Source: Lachnospiraceae bacterium
Lineage (GTDB): Bacteria; Bacillota; Clostridia; Lachnospirales; Lachnospiraceae
NCBI GenBank assembly: GCA_017619615.1
Contig: JAFZRY010000012.1
Location: 1-56,318, forward strand
Direction: 5' to 3'
DNA: 56,318 bases
Part shown: positions 8,709 through 17,372 of the stretch, one piece after another
Layout: each line of letters starts with the position of its first letter
How positions within the stretch are numbered: the first letter of the stretch is position 1
The notes under the pieces: generated by a model
The model's input: the letters and a program-made list of their open reading frames with translations, nothing else
Database searches by the model: none
Told to the model about the DNA's origin: nothing
Made by a program: the position numbers and the translations under genes

Positions 8709-10163
8709 CTAGAAGCGGAAATAGATGAACGGGTTGTAGCTGTCCGTGGCCAGCTGCATCAGGCTGAGCACCAGCAGGCACAGAGCGGCGGCCATGGTCG
8801 CGCCCATGAAGACCATGGAGGCGGTCTTCCGCCCCGCCAGCCGCAGCCGCACCTTCCGCCAGCCGTCGCGGAACAGCGGCAGGGAGAAGAAGACGGACAG
8901 CACCAGCAGGGTCAGGTAATACGGGCCGAAATACGCGGAGACCAGGCTGTAGGTCTGGCCGCTCATCGGGCCGCCGAAGCCGAAGAAGGCCTTCAGCATC
9001 TGGCCGGCGTAGGCCAGGGAATCCGAGCGGAAAATGATCAGGCCGACCAGCATCACGAGCATGGTATAGATATTGCCGGTGATCTTGTTCTTCACGAACG
9101 GCACCAGTTTCAGGCGTTCCAGGATGATGAAGCAGCCCTGGAACAGGCCCCAGACGATGTAGGTCCAGGCCGCGCCGTGCCAGATGCCCGTGAACAGGAA
9201 GACCAGCCACAGGTTCAGGTACGTGCGGGCCTTGCCCTTGCGGTTGCCGCCCAGCGGGAAGTACAGGTATTCCCTAAACCAGGTGTTCAGGGAGATGTGC
9301 CAGCGCCGCCAGAATTCGCTGCAGCTGGTGGAAATGTACGGATAATTGAAGTTTTCCTTAAAGCGGAAGCCGAACATCTGGCCCAGGCCGATGGCCATGT
9401 CCGAGTAGCCGGAGAAGTCGAAATAGTCCTGGAACAGGAAGCCCACGGCCCCCATCCAGGCGCCCAGCGTGCCCAGGCCCGCGGCGGGCAGCGCGAAGAT
9501 GCTGTCCGTCACCACGGCCATGCCGTTGGCGATCAGGACCTTCTTGGCCAGGCCCGTGATGAAGCGGACCAGGCCTTTGCTCATCCCGGACGCGGTCAGA
9601 ACGCGGTGATCCATCTGCTCCGCGATGTCGTGGTATTTCACGATGGGGCCGGCAATCAGCTGCGGGAAGAACGACACGTACAGCAGCAGGGAGATGAAAT
9701 TCCGCTGCACCGGCGTTTCGCCGCGGTACACGTCCACCAGGTAGGACAGGATCTGGAACGTGTAGAAGGAAATGCCGATGGGCAGCGCCAGGTGCGGCAC
9801 GGCCAGCTGCAGGTTCGCCGGGAGGAGGCGGTTCAGTTCCCCGACCAGGAAGCCGGAGTATTTGAAGACGCCCAGCAGCGCGATGTTGAAGGCGACGCCA
9901 AGCGCCATGATGAGCTTGTCATGGTTGCGCGCGCGGGACTTTTTGTCGCGGGTCGCGCGGTCTTTGAGGCCCAGGCCCAGGAAGTAGTTCACGGTGACCG
10001 AGCCCAGGAGCAGGATCACGTAAAGCGGCTCGCCGTAGGAATAAAAAAGCACGCTGGCGATCATCAGCAAAACGTTCCGGGCCTTGTTGCTGCGGATCAG
10101 GGTGTGCAGCAAAAAGACCACGGGCAGGAATATGCAGAGGAAGGGCAGCGAGCTGAATACCAT
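8709..10163 (-). CDS. MBOAT-family O-acyltransferase (AlgI/DltB-like)
   Basis: 484-residue polytopic membrane protein with roughly ten or more hydrophobic segments. It carries the MBOAT signatures PIGISFYTFQILSYLVDVY, EFWRRWHISLNTWFREYLY and the catalytic histidine in FTGIWHGAAWTYIVWG. AlgI-type members pass acyl (usually acetyl) groups through the membrane for modification of exopolysaccharide or cell-wall glycans. It is followed after 9 bases by its DHHW/AlgJ-like partner and preceded by two lipoprotein genes, so the cluster looks like an envelope-modification operon. DltB is unlikely because dltA/C/D are absent here. Confidence 0.93.
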   Translation of the reverse strand: MVFSSLPFLCIFLPVVFLLHTLIRSNKARNVLLMIASVLFYSYGEPLYVILLLGSVTVNYFLGLGLKDRATRDKKSRARNHDKLIMALGVAFNIALLGVFKYSGFLVGELNRLLPANLQLAVPHLALPIGISFYTFQILSYLVDVYRGETPVQRNFISLLLYVSFFPQLIAGPIVKYHDIAEQMDHRVLTASGMSKGLVRFITGLAKKVLIANGMAVVTDSIFALPAAGLGTLGAWMGAVGFLFQDYFDFSGYSDMAIGLGQMFGFRFKENFNYPYISTSCSEFWRRWHISLNTWFREYLYFPLGGNRKGKARTYLNLWLVFLFTGIWHGAAWTYIVWGLFQGCFIILERLKLVPFVKNKITGNIYTMLVMLVGLIIFRSDSLAYAGQMLKAFFGFGGPMSGQTYSLVSAYFGPYYLTLLVLSVFFSLPLFRDGWRKVRLRLAGRKTASMVFMGATMAAALCLLVLSLMQLATDSYNPFIYFRF

Positions 10164-10205
10164 GGGGCCTCCGTCTCACGGTCCGGGCGTGCCGGGCCGG
10201 AAGGG

Positions 10206-11021
10206 TCAGTTCTGGGTGTGGTTGTAATCGATCCCGGAAAGGATCCCGCCGTCAAAGCTGAAGGACACGAGGATCTCGCCGGCGCTGTAGCGGTCCGTGC
10301 GGCCGAAGGAGCCGTCCGGGTCGCCGTATATGCGGTGCAGGGTGTCGCGGTCGGTCTTGCCGATCTCCGCGCCCTGAGCGGTGGTGAAGCCGGGTTCGTC
10401 GATAAAGATGTCGTAGATCACCTGCTCGCCGGTATCGCCCAGCGTGGAGACGGCGAGGTGGTCGCCGAAGTAGTAGTTTTCATCGTAGCCGCCGCCGATG
10501 CAGGCCTGGGCCTTTTCGATGCGGGGACTGCCCCAGGCTTCTTCAAAGTCCGTGTAGACGAAGACGTCGTCGACCTGGATGGTCCGGCCTTTGTAGGTGA
10601 AGATCAGGTCTTCGGCGGTGAAGATGCCGGGGAAGGAGGGGGCGGCGGTTTCTCCCGGGTCGGCGGTGGTCTCGGCGGGGTCGCCGGTGGATTCGCCGGC
10701 CGGGTCCGCGGTCTCACCGGACGGGGCAGTGGTGACGCCTTCGCCGGGGGCGAGGCCGGTGGAGATCACGGAAGGCTGGGTGGCGGGAGCCGGGGCGGCA
10801 GTGGTCTGCGCCGCGGAGTCCGTTTCAGCGGGTTCCGTGGCGGGGTCCGTTTCCGCGGCGGACGGGGTGGCCGCCTCGGTGGGGGCGGCTGTGGTTTCCG
10901 GCGGTTCGACCGGTTTCACGTAGGTGCCGTCCGCGGTCTGCGCGGGGCTGCCGCCGCAGGCGGACAGGGCCAGAACGGCGGCGAGGCAGAGGCATAAAGC
11001 GGTTCTGTATATCTTTTTCAT
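10206..11021 (-). CDS. lipoprotein of unknown function with Thr/Ala/Glu-rich linker
   Basis: 271-residue lipoprotein. The signal peptide ends in LALSAC|GG. Residues ~25-125 are a low-complexity linker rich in Thr, Ala, Pro and Glu. The folded C-terminal ~145 residues begin near FPGIFTAEDLIFTYKG and contain IGGGYDENYYFGD, YDIFIDEPGFTTA and GEILVSFSFDGG. I do not recognise this domain; its beta-rich look and GxIYGDPD segment resemble small lipoprotein domains that monitor or bind envelope components. It lies 15 bases after the transglutaminase lipoprotein gene and 42 bases before the MBOAT gene, in one operon. Confidence 0.8.
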   Translation of the reverse strand: MKKIYRTALCLCLAAVLALSACGGSPAQTADGTYVKPVEPPETTAAPTEAATPSAAETDPATEPAETDSAAQTTAAPAPATQPSVISTGLAPGEGVTTAPSGETADPAGESTGDPAETTADPGETAAPSFPGIFTAEDLIFTYKGRTIQVDDVFVYTDFEEAWGSPRIEKAQACIGGGYDENYYFGDHLAVSTLGDTGEQVIYDIFIDEPGFTTAQGAEIGKTDRDTLHRIYGDPDGSFGRTDRYSAGEILVSFSFDGGILSGIDYNHTQN

Positions 11022-11036
11022 GCGGTTGAATACTCC

Positions 11037-12749
11037 TTAGGGGTCGGTATCCTGCCCGCCCTCAGTCTCCTCGGGGGAGGTTTCCTCCGGCGGGGCTTCT
11101 TCGGTAGGAGCTTCCGTCGGCGCTTCCGTAGGGGCTTCCGTGGGAGATTCGGTGGGGGCTTCGGTAAGCGCTTCGGTGGGGGCCTCAGTCGGGGCCTCAG
11201 TGGGGGCTTCGGTAGGCGCTTCGGTGGGGGCCTCAGTCGGGGCCTCGGTGGGCGCTTCCGTCGGTTCCTCGGTCGTTGCCTCCTCGGTGGTCGGCTCCTC
11301 CGTGGTCGGCTCTTCCGTCGTCGGTTCCTCGGTCGTCGGTTCTTCCGTCGCCGGCTCTTCCGTGGTCTCCGGGGCGGCAGTCGTCTCCGACGCCTGCGGG
11401 CCGTCGCCGCGGCCGGTGGTGGTCGTGCTGGTCCACTGCGTGGTGTCCCAGTGGAAGTTCACGCCGTAGGGGTTGTCGTGCTTGGCGAGCAGTTCCGCGT
11501 CGGTCAGGTTGTAGACGTGGTAGTTCTTGCGCATGGTGTCCATATGGCGCCAGACGCCCGGCGACATTTCCACCAGCAGCCAGTAATGGCCCAGCTCGCC
11601 GCGCACCCACTGGGTCGCGTAGCCCGCCCGGTTGAGCAGCATCTCGGTGATGGCGCAGAAGTTCAGGCAGGAGCCGTAGCCGGTATTGAACATGTGGATG
11701 GCCAGGTTGCGGACCGAATCCCAGCCCATGACCGTGTAGGCGTAGTTCTGGGAGACGTAATCGTAGATATTGCGCGGTGAGCGGCCGTAGGCGGCCAGGA
11801 TGGAGTCCACGTAGGCGTCCAGGTTGGCGTCCGTGACCTCCGCCGCGTCGCGGTGGCAGATGCCGCTGCCGTCGATCCGGTAGATGCCGACGGTGGTGTT
11901 GCGCACCATCTTGAAGCTGCCGGTGTCGAAATAGCGGAGCGAGCCGTCCACGGGGATGAAGCCGCCCTTCAGCGCGCCCGTATCCTCCGCGTAATACCAG
12001 TCGCCGCCTTCCTCAAAAAAGCCTTCGCCGCGGCGGCCGTCTGAGCGGAACAGGTACCAGCTGCCGTTCAGCAGGTATTTGCCGGTCAGGACGTTGCCGG
12101 CGTCGTCCGCGTAATACCAGGCGCCGTCGATCTCGCGGAGGCCGGTGACGAGGACGCCGTGCTCGTACAGTTTGCCGTTCACCGCGCCGTGCAGGGGGCG
12201 GAGACCTTCAGTGGTCTCGGCCGGAGTCCCTTCGGTCGGGGCCGTCGGTTCCGGATCGCCGAGGCGGCGGCCGGTGATTTCATCGAACTCCATGACGGTG
12301 CCGCGCACGCGGTGGCGGCCGGTCTGCAGGATGCCGTCCTTAAAGTAGTAGAACGCGCCGTCGATGCGGGTAAGGCCTTCCCGGCGGGCTTCGTCAAAAT
12401 ACATATAGCCCGCTTCGGTCTGCAGCCAGCCCGTGTAGCGGACGCCCTCTTCGGGGTAGTAATACCACTTGCCGTTTTCCTTCACGAAGCCGAGGCGGAT
12501 CTTCTGCTCCGCGGCGGGCTCGGTCGGATTCTCCGTGGAGGGATCCGTTCCGGAGGAAGGCTCCGTGGCGTCCGGGGAGGTCGGCGCGTCCGTTTCCGTC
12601 GGGTCCGCCTGCGTTTCCGCGGGGGTCTGCGCCTTGATGTAGACGGGGTCGCCCAGGGTCTCCGCTTCCACGTTAACGGGACCTCCGCACGCGGCGAGGG
12701 TCAGGCAGATCGCAAGCAGGATGGACAGCAGGGCAAACGTTTTTTTCAT
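11037..12749 (-). CDS. cell-surface lipoprotein with glucan/choline-binding-type repeats and a transglutaminase-like domain
   Basis: 570-residue lipoprotein (lipobox LTLAAC|GG). After a Thr/Pro/Glu linker come cell-wall-binding-type YG repeats (GKWYYYPEEGVRYTGWLQ, GAWYYADDAGNVLTGKYL, GDWYYAEDTGALKGGFI). A transglutaminase-like core follows at about residues 300-440 with all three expected catalytic positions: Cys in GYGSCLNFCAI, His in GELGHYWLL and Asp in WRHMDTM. The last ~110 residues are EEPT/EAPT tandem repeats. Family members act as peptidoglycan-associated proteases or crosslinkers. It is first in the surface operon, with a strong promoter at 12792-12820. Confidence 0.85.
   Translation of the reverse strand: MKKTFALLSILLAICLTLAACGGPVNVEAETLGDPVYIKAQTPAETQADPTETDAPTSPDATEPSSGTDPSTENPTEPAAEQKIRLGFVKENGKWYYYPEEGVRYTGWLQTEAGYMYFDEARREGLTRIDGAFYYFKDGILQTGRHRVRGTVMEFDEITGRRLGDPEPTAPTEGTPAETTEGLRPLHGAVNGKLYEHGVLVTGLREIDGAWYYADDAGNVLTGKYLLNGSWYLFRSDGRRGEGFFEEGGDWYYAEDTGALKGGFIPVDGSLRYFDTGSFKMVRNTTVGIYRIDGSGICHRDAAEVTDANLDAYVDSILAAYGRSPRNIYDYVSQNYAYTVMGWDSVRNLAIHMFNTGYGSCLNFCAITEMLLNRAGYATQWVRGELGHYWLLVEMSPGVWRHMDTMRKNYHVYNLTDAELLAKHDNPYGVNFHWDTTQWTSTTTTGRGDGPQASETTAAPETTEEPATEEPTTEEPTTEEPTTEEPTTEEATTEEPTEAPTEAPTEAPTEAPTEAPTEAPTEAPTEALTEAPTESPTEAPTEAPTEAPTEEAPPEETSPEETEGGQDTDP
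11095..11360 (-). repeat. 12-bp tandem repeats encoding (T-E-E/A-P) units
   Basis: The 3' end of the transglutaminase lipoprotein gene is built of about twenty 12-base units coding TEEP or TEAP, with small variants (TEAL, TESP). Such a disordered acidic tail is unusual at the free C-terminus of a lipoprotein, and the perfect unit length makes copy-number variation by slippage likely. Confidence 0.85.
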
Positions 12750-12791
12750 AAGGACACCACATTAAATGCCGGCAATAACGGCATTATCCAC

Positions 12792-12820
12792 ATTATACGG
12801 AGTTCATGCGGGAAAGTCAA
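12792..12820 (-). promoter_or_regulatory. promoter of the transglutaminase/MBOAT surface operon
   Basis: Minus-strand TTGACT (12815-12820), 17-base spacer, TATAAT (12792-12797): close to the sigma-A consensus. It is divergent from the promoter of but, with about 28 bases between the two -35 boxes. Confidence 0.8.
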
Positions 12821-12847
12821 TCTTTCGCGCGGGAACTTGAATTATTC

Positions 12848-12876
12848 TTGTTTTTTCCCGTGCGCGCCGTTATAAT
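12848..12876 (+). promoter_or_regulatory. promoter of but
   Basis: TTGTTT (12848-12853), 17-base spacer, TATAAT (12871-12876), then AAGGAGGA ending 5 bases before the ATG at 12903. Confidence 0.65.
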
Positions 12877-12902
12877 GAAGCCAAAGCACAAGGAGGACCG
12901 TT

Positions 12903-14246
12903 ATGCAGAACTGGGCAGAAATGTATCAGCAGAAATTAACGAGCGCCGAAGAGGCGGTGAAGGTCGTCAAATCCGGCGACTGGGTGGACTACGGCTGGGT
13001 CACGGGGCATCCCGTGGCGCTGGACGAAGCGCTGGCCGCCCGCCTGCCGGAGCTGGAAGATATCAAATTCCGGGGCGGCATCGCCCTGTGGGAGCCGGCC
13101 GTGTTCAAGGTGCCGGACGCCGGGAAACACATGTGCTGGAACTCCTGGCACATGGGCGGGCTGGAACGCCGCGCCGTGGACAAGGGCTTCGCGTTCTACA
13201 ATCCCCTGCGCTACTCCGAGCTGCCGCGCTATTACCGCGAGCACATCGCGCCGCCGGACGTCGCCATGATCCAGGTCGCGCCGATGGACCGCCACGGGTA
13301 TTTCAGCTTCGGGCCGAACGCGTCGCACCTGGCCGCGGTCTGTGAAACGGCGAAATACGTGATCGTGGAAGTCAACCGGAACATGCCGCGCTGCATCGGC
13401 ACCACGGAGGCGGAGGTCCATATTTCCAAGGTCGATGCCATCGTGGAAGGCAATAATCCGCCGCTGGGGCAGATCCCGTCGGGCGGCGCGCCGACGGACG
13501 TGGACGTCGCCGTGGCAAAGCTCATCGTGGAGCAGATCCCGGACGGCGCGTGCCTGCAGCTGGGCATTGGCGGCATGCCGAACACCGTCGGGGCCATGAT
13601 CGCGGAGTCCGACCTGAAGGATCTGGGCGTGCATACGGAAATGTACGTGGATGCGTTCGTGGACATGGCCATGGCCGGGAAGATCACCGGCAGCAAGAAG
13701 AATATCGACCGGGGCCGCCAGGTCTACGCCTTCGGCGCCGGCACGCAGAAAATGTACGATTATCTGGACAGCAACCCCGAACTGATGGCGGCGCCGGTGA
13801 ATTACACCAACGACGACCGGGTCATCGCCCAGATCGACAACTTCATCTCCATCAACAATGCGGTCAACGTCGACCTCTTCTGCCAGGTGGCCTCGGAAAG
13901 CTCCGGACTGCGGCACATCTCGGGCGCCGGCGGCCAGCTGGATTTCGTGCTGGGCGCGTATCTGTCCAAAGGCGGCAAGAGCTTCATCTGCCTGTCCTCT
14001 ACGTTCACCGACAAGAAGGGCAACCTGCAGTCCCGCATCCTGCCCACGCTGGCGGAGGGCACCGTCGTGACCGACGCGCGGCCCAACGTGATGTACGTGG
14101 TCACGGAGTACGGCTGCGTGAACCTGAAGGGCCTCTCCACCTGGGAGCGGGCCGAAGCGCTGATCTCCATCGCGCATCCCCAGTTCCGCGAGGAACTGAT
14201 CCGTTCTGCGGAAGCCATGAAGATCTGGCGCCGCAGCAACAAATAA
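12903..14246 (+). CDS. but: butyryl-CoA:acetate CoA-transferase (family I CoA-transferase)
   Basis: 447-residue cytoplasmic enzyme, predicted to transfer CoA from butyryl-CoA to acetate in the final step of butyrate formation. The length, the [20 protein letters not shown] segment and [13 protein letters not shown] match the But group of gut butyrate producers. The likely catalytic glutamate is Glu246 in [11 protein letters not shown], corresponding to Glu238 of the clostridial 4-hydroxybutyrate CoA-transferase. The [20 protein letters not shown] CoA-site region is intact. 4-Hydroxybutyrate or propionate CoA-transferases are close relatives and cannot be excluded without phylogeny. Acetate kinase elsewhere in the window fits acetate/butyrate exchange. 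Confidence 0.8.
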   Translation: MQNWAEMYQQKLTSAEEAVKVVKSGDWVDYGWVTGHPVALDEALAARLPELEDIKFRGGIALWEPAVFKVPDAGKHMCWNSWHMGGLERRAVDKGFAFYNPLRYSELPRYYREHIAPPDVAMIQVAPMDRHGYFSFGPNASHLAAVCETAKYVIVEVNRNMPRCIGTTEAEVHISKVDAIVEGNNPPLGQIPSGGAPTDVDVAVAKLIVEQIPDGACLQLGIGGMPNTVGAMIAESDLKDLGVHTEMYVDAFVDMAMAGKITGSKKNIDRGRQVYAFGAGTQKMYDYLDSNPELMAAPVNYTNDDRVIAQIDNFISINNAVNVDLFCQVASESSGLRHISGAGGQLDFVLGAYLSKGGKSFICLSSTFTDKKGNLQSRILPTLAEGTVVTDARPNVMYVVTEYGCVNLKGLSTWERAEALISIAHPQFREELIRSAEAMKIWRRSNK

Positions 14247-15611
14247 ATGAAGCGGCGGCGTCTGCTGTCCTTCCTTTTAGGGTTCCTGCTCCTGGCGGGA
14301 GCCCTTCTTCCCGTTGCGCAGGCCGCGAACGCCCCCATCCGGCTGGCGGACGCGATGGCGCTGCCGGAAGCCCCGGAGATCCAGGCGGAATTCGCCATCC
14401 TGATGGAACTCAAGTCCGGGACCATCCTCTATGAGAAGAACGCCCGGGAGCGGGCCTATCCCGCCAGCACCACCAAGATCCTGACGGCGCTGCTGACCAT
14501 GGAGAACTGTCAGCTGGAGGACAGCGTCACGTTCTCCTTCCGCGCCACCCACGAGATCCCGCCGGACAGCAGCACCATCGCGCGCACGGAGGGCGAGGTC
14601 ATGACCGTGGAGGAATGCCTGTACGGCATGATGGTCTCCTCGGCCAACGAGGTCGCGCAGGCGCTGGGCGAACACATCTCCGGCTCACTGGAAAGCTTCG
14701 CGGCGCTGATGACGCTCCGCGCGTACGAGCTCGGCGCCGTCAATTCGCACTTCGCCAACGCGCACGGCTACTACGATCCCGAGCATTACACCTGCGCCTA
14801 CGACCTCGCCCTGATCATGCGCGAGGCCATGCAGTACGACGTGCTGAAGACCATCATGGGCACCGAGCGCTGGGAGATCCCGCCCACCAACAAACACGCC
14901 GAGACCACCTATCTCCGCATGAAGCACCCGCTCCTCTCCAACGCGGAGGAGATGAAATACCCCTACGCCGTGGCCGGCAAGACCGGCTACACGCCCGAAG
15001 CGGGCAACACGCTCGTCACCTACGCGAAACAGGGCGACCTGGACCTGATCTGCGTCGTCATGCGCGATCCGAACTCCAAAGCCACCGGCGAAGACAGCGT
15101 GGCCCTGTTCAATTACGGCTTCCAGAACTTCCAGTGCCTGAGCCTGAGCAGCGCGGAAAGCATCCACCAGAACAAGGAGGACGATTTCCTGGATGACGAC
15201 CTGCTGCGCCTGACCGGTTCGTCCGACGCCTGGTGCACGCTCCCGGCCGGCATGAGCCTCTCCGACCTGCGCAGCGAAGTCATCCTGATGGGCGGCACGG
15301 AGGAGGACAGCGCGCTGGCGGCCCGCATCTACTACCTGGGCGACCAGGAGGTGGGGCGCATCCGGCTGAGCGCGGTGCCCATCGAGGAGCGCATCAGACT
15401 GGAGCCGGTGGTGCGCGTGGAGCCCAGCCGCAAGGAGATCCTGCGGCGCGTGTATCTGGGGCTGCCGCTCATCTACTGGATCCTGATCGGCGGCGGCGTG
15501 GTGGTGCTGGTCATCCTCCTGCTGATCGTCCTGTTCATCCGGCGGCTGTTCAAGCAGCGGAAGCGCCGGCAGGAGCAGGCGCGGCGGGCGCTGAACCGCA
15601 TCGCGGAATAA
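14247..15611 (+). CDS. serine-type D-Ala-D-Ala carboxypeptidase (PBP5/DacF-like, peptidase S11)
   Basis: 454-residue envelope enzyme that trims the terminal D-Ala from peptidoglycan stems. A signal peptide (LLSFLLGFLLLAGALLPVAQA) is followed by the S11 catalytic motifs: S-x-x-K in YPASTTKILTAL, S-x-N in MVSSANEVAQAL and K-T-G in AGKTGYTPEAG. A beta-rich C-terminal domain follows, then a real transmembrane helix (YWILIGGGVVVLVILLLIVL) and a basic tail; classical PBP5 has only an amphipathic anchor. Its ATG directly abuts the TAA of but and no SD is visible, so translation is probably coupled to but. Confidence 0.93.
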   Translation: MKRRRLLSFLLGFLLLAGALLPVAQAANAPIRLADAMALPEAPEIQAEFAILMELKSGTILYEKNARERAYPASTTKILTALLTMENCQLEDSVTFSFRATHEIPPDSSTIARTEGEVMTVEECLYGMMVSSANEVAQALGEHISGSLESFAALMTLRAYELGAVNSHFANAHGYYDPEHYTCAYDLALIMREAMQYDVLKTIMGTERWEIPPTNKHAETTYLRMKHPLLSNAEEMKYPYAVAGKTGYTPEAGNTLVTYAKQGDLDLICVVMRDPNSKATGEDSVALFNYGFQNFQCLSLSSAESIHQNKEDDFLDDDLLRLTGSSDAWCTLPAGMSLSDLRSEVILMGGTEEDSALAARIYYLGDQEVGRIRLSAVPIEERIRLEPVVRVEPSRKEILRRVYLGLPLIYWILIGGGVVVLVILLLIVLFIRRLFKQRKRRQEQARRALNRIAE

Positions 15612-15623
15612 CGGAGGCGCGGC

Positions 15624-16211
15624 ATGAGGAACATCTGCCTGCTCCTGGGCAGCCCCCGCAAGGGCGGCAACACCTGGCAGCTGGCCCGCGTCTTCAAAGA
15701 GGAGGCGGAGCAGCTCGGCTGCAGGGTCACGCAGTTCGACCTGATCGACATGGACCTGCGCCCCTGCCTGGCCTGCCGCACCTGCCAGCGGGACTGGGCA
15801 GACTTCGGCTGTCCGCAGGACGACGACATGGGGCGCATCTTCCGCGCCGTCCTGGCCTGCGACGTCCTGGTCCTCGCCACCCCAATCTACTCCTGGTACT
15901 GCACCCCGCCCATGAAGGCCGTCCTGGACCGTCTGGTCTACGGCATGAACAAATATTACGGTGCGGAAAAAGGCCCCGCGCTCTGGGCCGGCAAAGAACT
16001 GGCCCTCATCACGACCTGCGGCTACCCGCCGGACAAAGGCGCGGATCTCTGGACGGAGGGCATGAAGCGCTACGCGAAGCACTCGCAGCTGATCTGGCGC
16101 GGCGCCCTGACGGAGCGCCACCTGGGGTACGGCACGGAGTTCATGGATCACGGCAAGGAGATCCGGGCCGCGCTGTTTGCCCGCGAGATCTGCACGAAGT
16201 GGGGCGTATAA
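15624..16211 (+). CDS. flavodoxin-fold NAD(P)H-dependent FMN reductase / iron-sulfur flavoprotein family
   Basis: 195-residue cytoplasmic flavoprotein. The FMN phosphate loop is LLGSPRKGGNTWQLA; the second FMN-contact region is LATPIYSWYCTPPMKAVLDR. Between them CLACRTCQRDWADFGC holds four cysteines in the arrangement seen in iron-sulfur flavoproteins and their relatives, which may be redox-active or bind a cluster. It starts 12 bases after the carboxypeptidase gene, behind GGAGGCGCGGC, and precedes a strong terminator, so it is last in the but operon. Substrate unknown. Confidence 0.87.
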   Translation: MRNICLLLGSPRKGGNTWQLARVFKEEAEQLGCRVTQFDLIDMDLRPCLACRTCQRDWADFGCPQDDDMGRIFRAVLACDVLVLATPIYSWYCTPPMKAVLDRLVYGMNKYYGAEKGPALWAGKELALITTCGYPPDKGADLWTEGMKRYAKHSQLIWRGALTERHLGYGTEFMDHGKEIRAALFAREICTKWGV

Positions 16212-16252
16212 ACTGAACGAAGCAGCGCACCGATATGACAGACAACAGAAAA

Positions 16253-16282
16253 GAGCGGACCCGGAGGTCCGCCCTTTTTTTC
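16253..16282 (+). terminator. bidirectional terminator between convergent operons
   Basis: GCGGACC / GGTCCGC stem with a 4-base loop followed by CCTTTTTTTT on the plus strand. On the minus strand the same stem is followed by GCTCTTTTC, so it can also serve the SPFH gene. Confidence 0.88.
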
Positions 16283-16292
16283 CGGCCCGCTC

Positions 16293-17261
16293 TTACTGCG
16301 GATCCGCCTCGCCCAGCCCCACGATGGTGCTGACATTCTCGCTGCCCATGTAGTAGGTGGGCAGGATGCCGTTCCACTGCTGGACGTAGTAGTAGGTGAG
16401 CAGGTCCTTGGTCAGCCATTCGGCGATGGCCTTGTTCTTGGCGGCTTCCTTCTGGCCCGCGTATTCCGCGGCGTCCGCCTGGATCTTGGTCACGGCCAGA
16501 TCGGCCTCGGCCTGGATCTTCGCGACGTCCGCGGCCGCGTTGGCGTCGATGACGTTCCGTTCGGCCTGCGCCTTCTGCTCCATGGTCTTCTGCGCCTGCT
16601 CGATCTCCGCCTGCAGGCGGTTCTGCGCCGCGACCTGCTTGGCTTCCACCGCGTTGGTGAAGGCGTCCGTGAAGTCCATGTTCTCGATGGAGGTGCCGAC
16701 CACCACGATGTTGTAGTGCGCCAGTTTCTCGCTCAGCAGCTGCTCGATCGCCGCGTTCAGCTCATCGCGGGCGGACACCAGGTTCTCCGCCGTATAGCGC
16801 GCCGTCTTGACCTTCACCGATTCGGAGATGTTCGGCACGATCACCGTGTCGTAGTACGACGTCCCGATGGTGCTGTAGATCGTCATGGCGTTCTCCTTGC
16901 TGATCTGGTAGTTCAGCGTGTAATCCACGGTCACTTCCTGAATGTCAGAGGAGAAGCAGCTCAGCTGCACCGCTGCCTTCTGGACCCGGTTGTCCAGGTT
17001 CACCACCTTCTGCCACGGCAGCTTGGGATGGATGCCGGCGTCCAGGGTGAAGTTCTCCACCCGTCCGAAGGTGGTCACCACTCCCGTGTGTCCCGTGGGG
17101 ACCGAGGTGAAGCACGCGCTGGCCACCAGCAAGGCGGCGATCAGGGCTGCCCCGGCCACGGGAAGGGTGAAGCTCCGTTTGGTCCCGTTGCGGTCCTTCA
17201 GAATGTTTCCTATCACGATACCCACGATCAGGACGATGACTGCAATGATCACTCTTTCCAT
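16293..17261 (-). CDS. SPFH/prohibitin-domain membrane protein
   Basis: 322-residue protein with two N-terminal hydrophobic helices (VIIAVIVLIVGIVIGNIL and AALIAALLVASACF). The SPFH/Band 7 domain follows (VPTGHTGVVTTFGRVENFTL...QLSCFSSDIQEVTVDYTLNY). A long Ala/Glu/Gln-rich coiled coil then extends to about residue 275 (AEIEQAQKTMEQKAQAERN). Such proteins form ring-like membrane assemblies that scaffold proteases or organise lipid domains. The two tandem helices before the SPFH domain are slightly unusual; most have one. The start follows AAGGAGGAACCAAAC. A TATAAT box lies at 17288-17293, but I see no convincing -35. Confidence 0.9.
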   Translation of the reverse strand: MERVIIAVIVLIVGIVIGNILKDRNGTKRSFTLPVAGAALIAALLVASACFTSVPTGHTGVVTTFGRVENFTLDAGIHPKLPWQKVVNLDNRVQKAAVQLSCFSSDIQEVTVDYTLNYQISKENAMTIYSTIGTSYYDTVIVPNISESVKVKTARYTAENLVSARDELNAAIEQLLSEKLAHYNIVVVGTSIENMDFTDAFTNAVEAKQVAAQNRLQAEIEQAQKTMEQKAQAERNVIDANAAADVAKIQAEADLAVTKIQADAAEYAGQKEAAKNKAIAEWLTKDLLTYYYVQQWNGILPTYYMGSENVSTIVGLGEADPQ

Positions 17262-17304
17262 GTTTGGTTCCTCCTTTTCTTTCCGCCATTATAGCGCGCC
17301 CGCC

Positions 17305-17341
17305 GCAAAATAAAAGAGCCGCCGGAGAAAAATACCGGCGG
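17305..17341 (-). terminator. terminator of the HTH regulator operon
   Basis: CCGCCGG / CCGGCGG stem (17319-17325 and 17335-17341) followed on the minus strand by CTCTTTTATTTT. Confidence 0.85.
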
Positions 17342-17372
17342 TTATTTTGTCCGTTTCGGGGGAATGGGTCCT

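Noticed and set aside
11095-11360. Regularly spaced short repeats resembling a CRISPR array
   Set aside because: The units are contiguous 12-mers in frame inside a protein-coding gene, without spacers and without cas genes.
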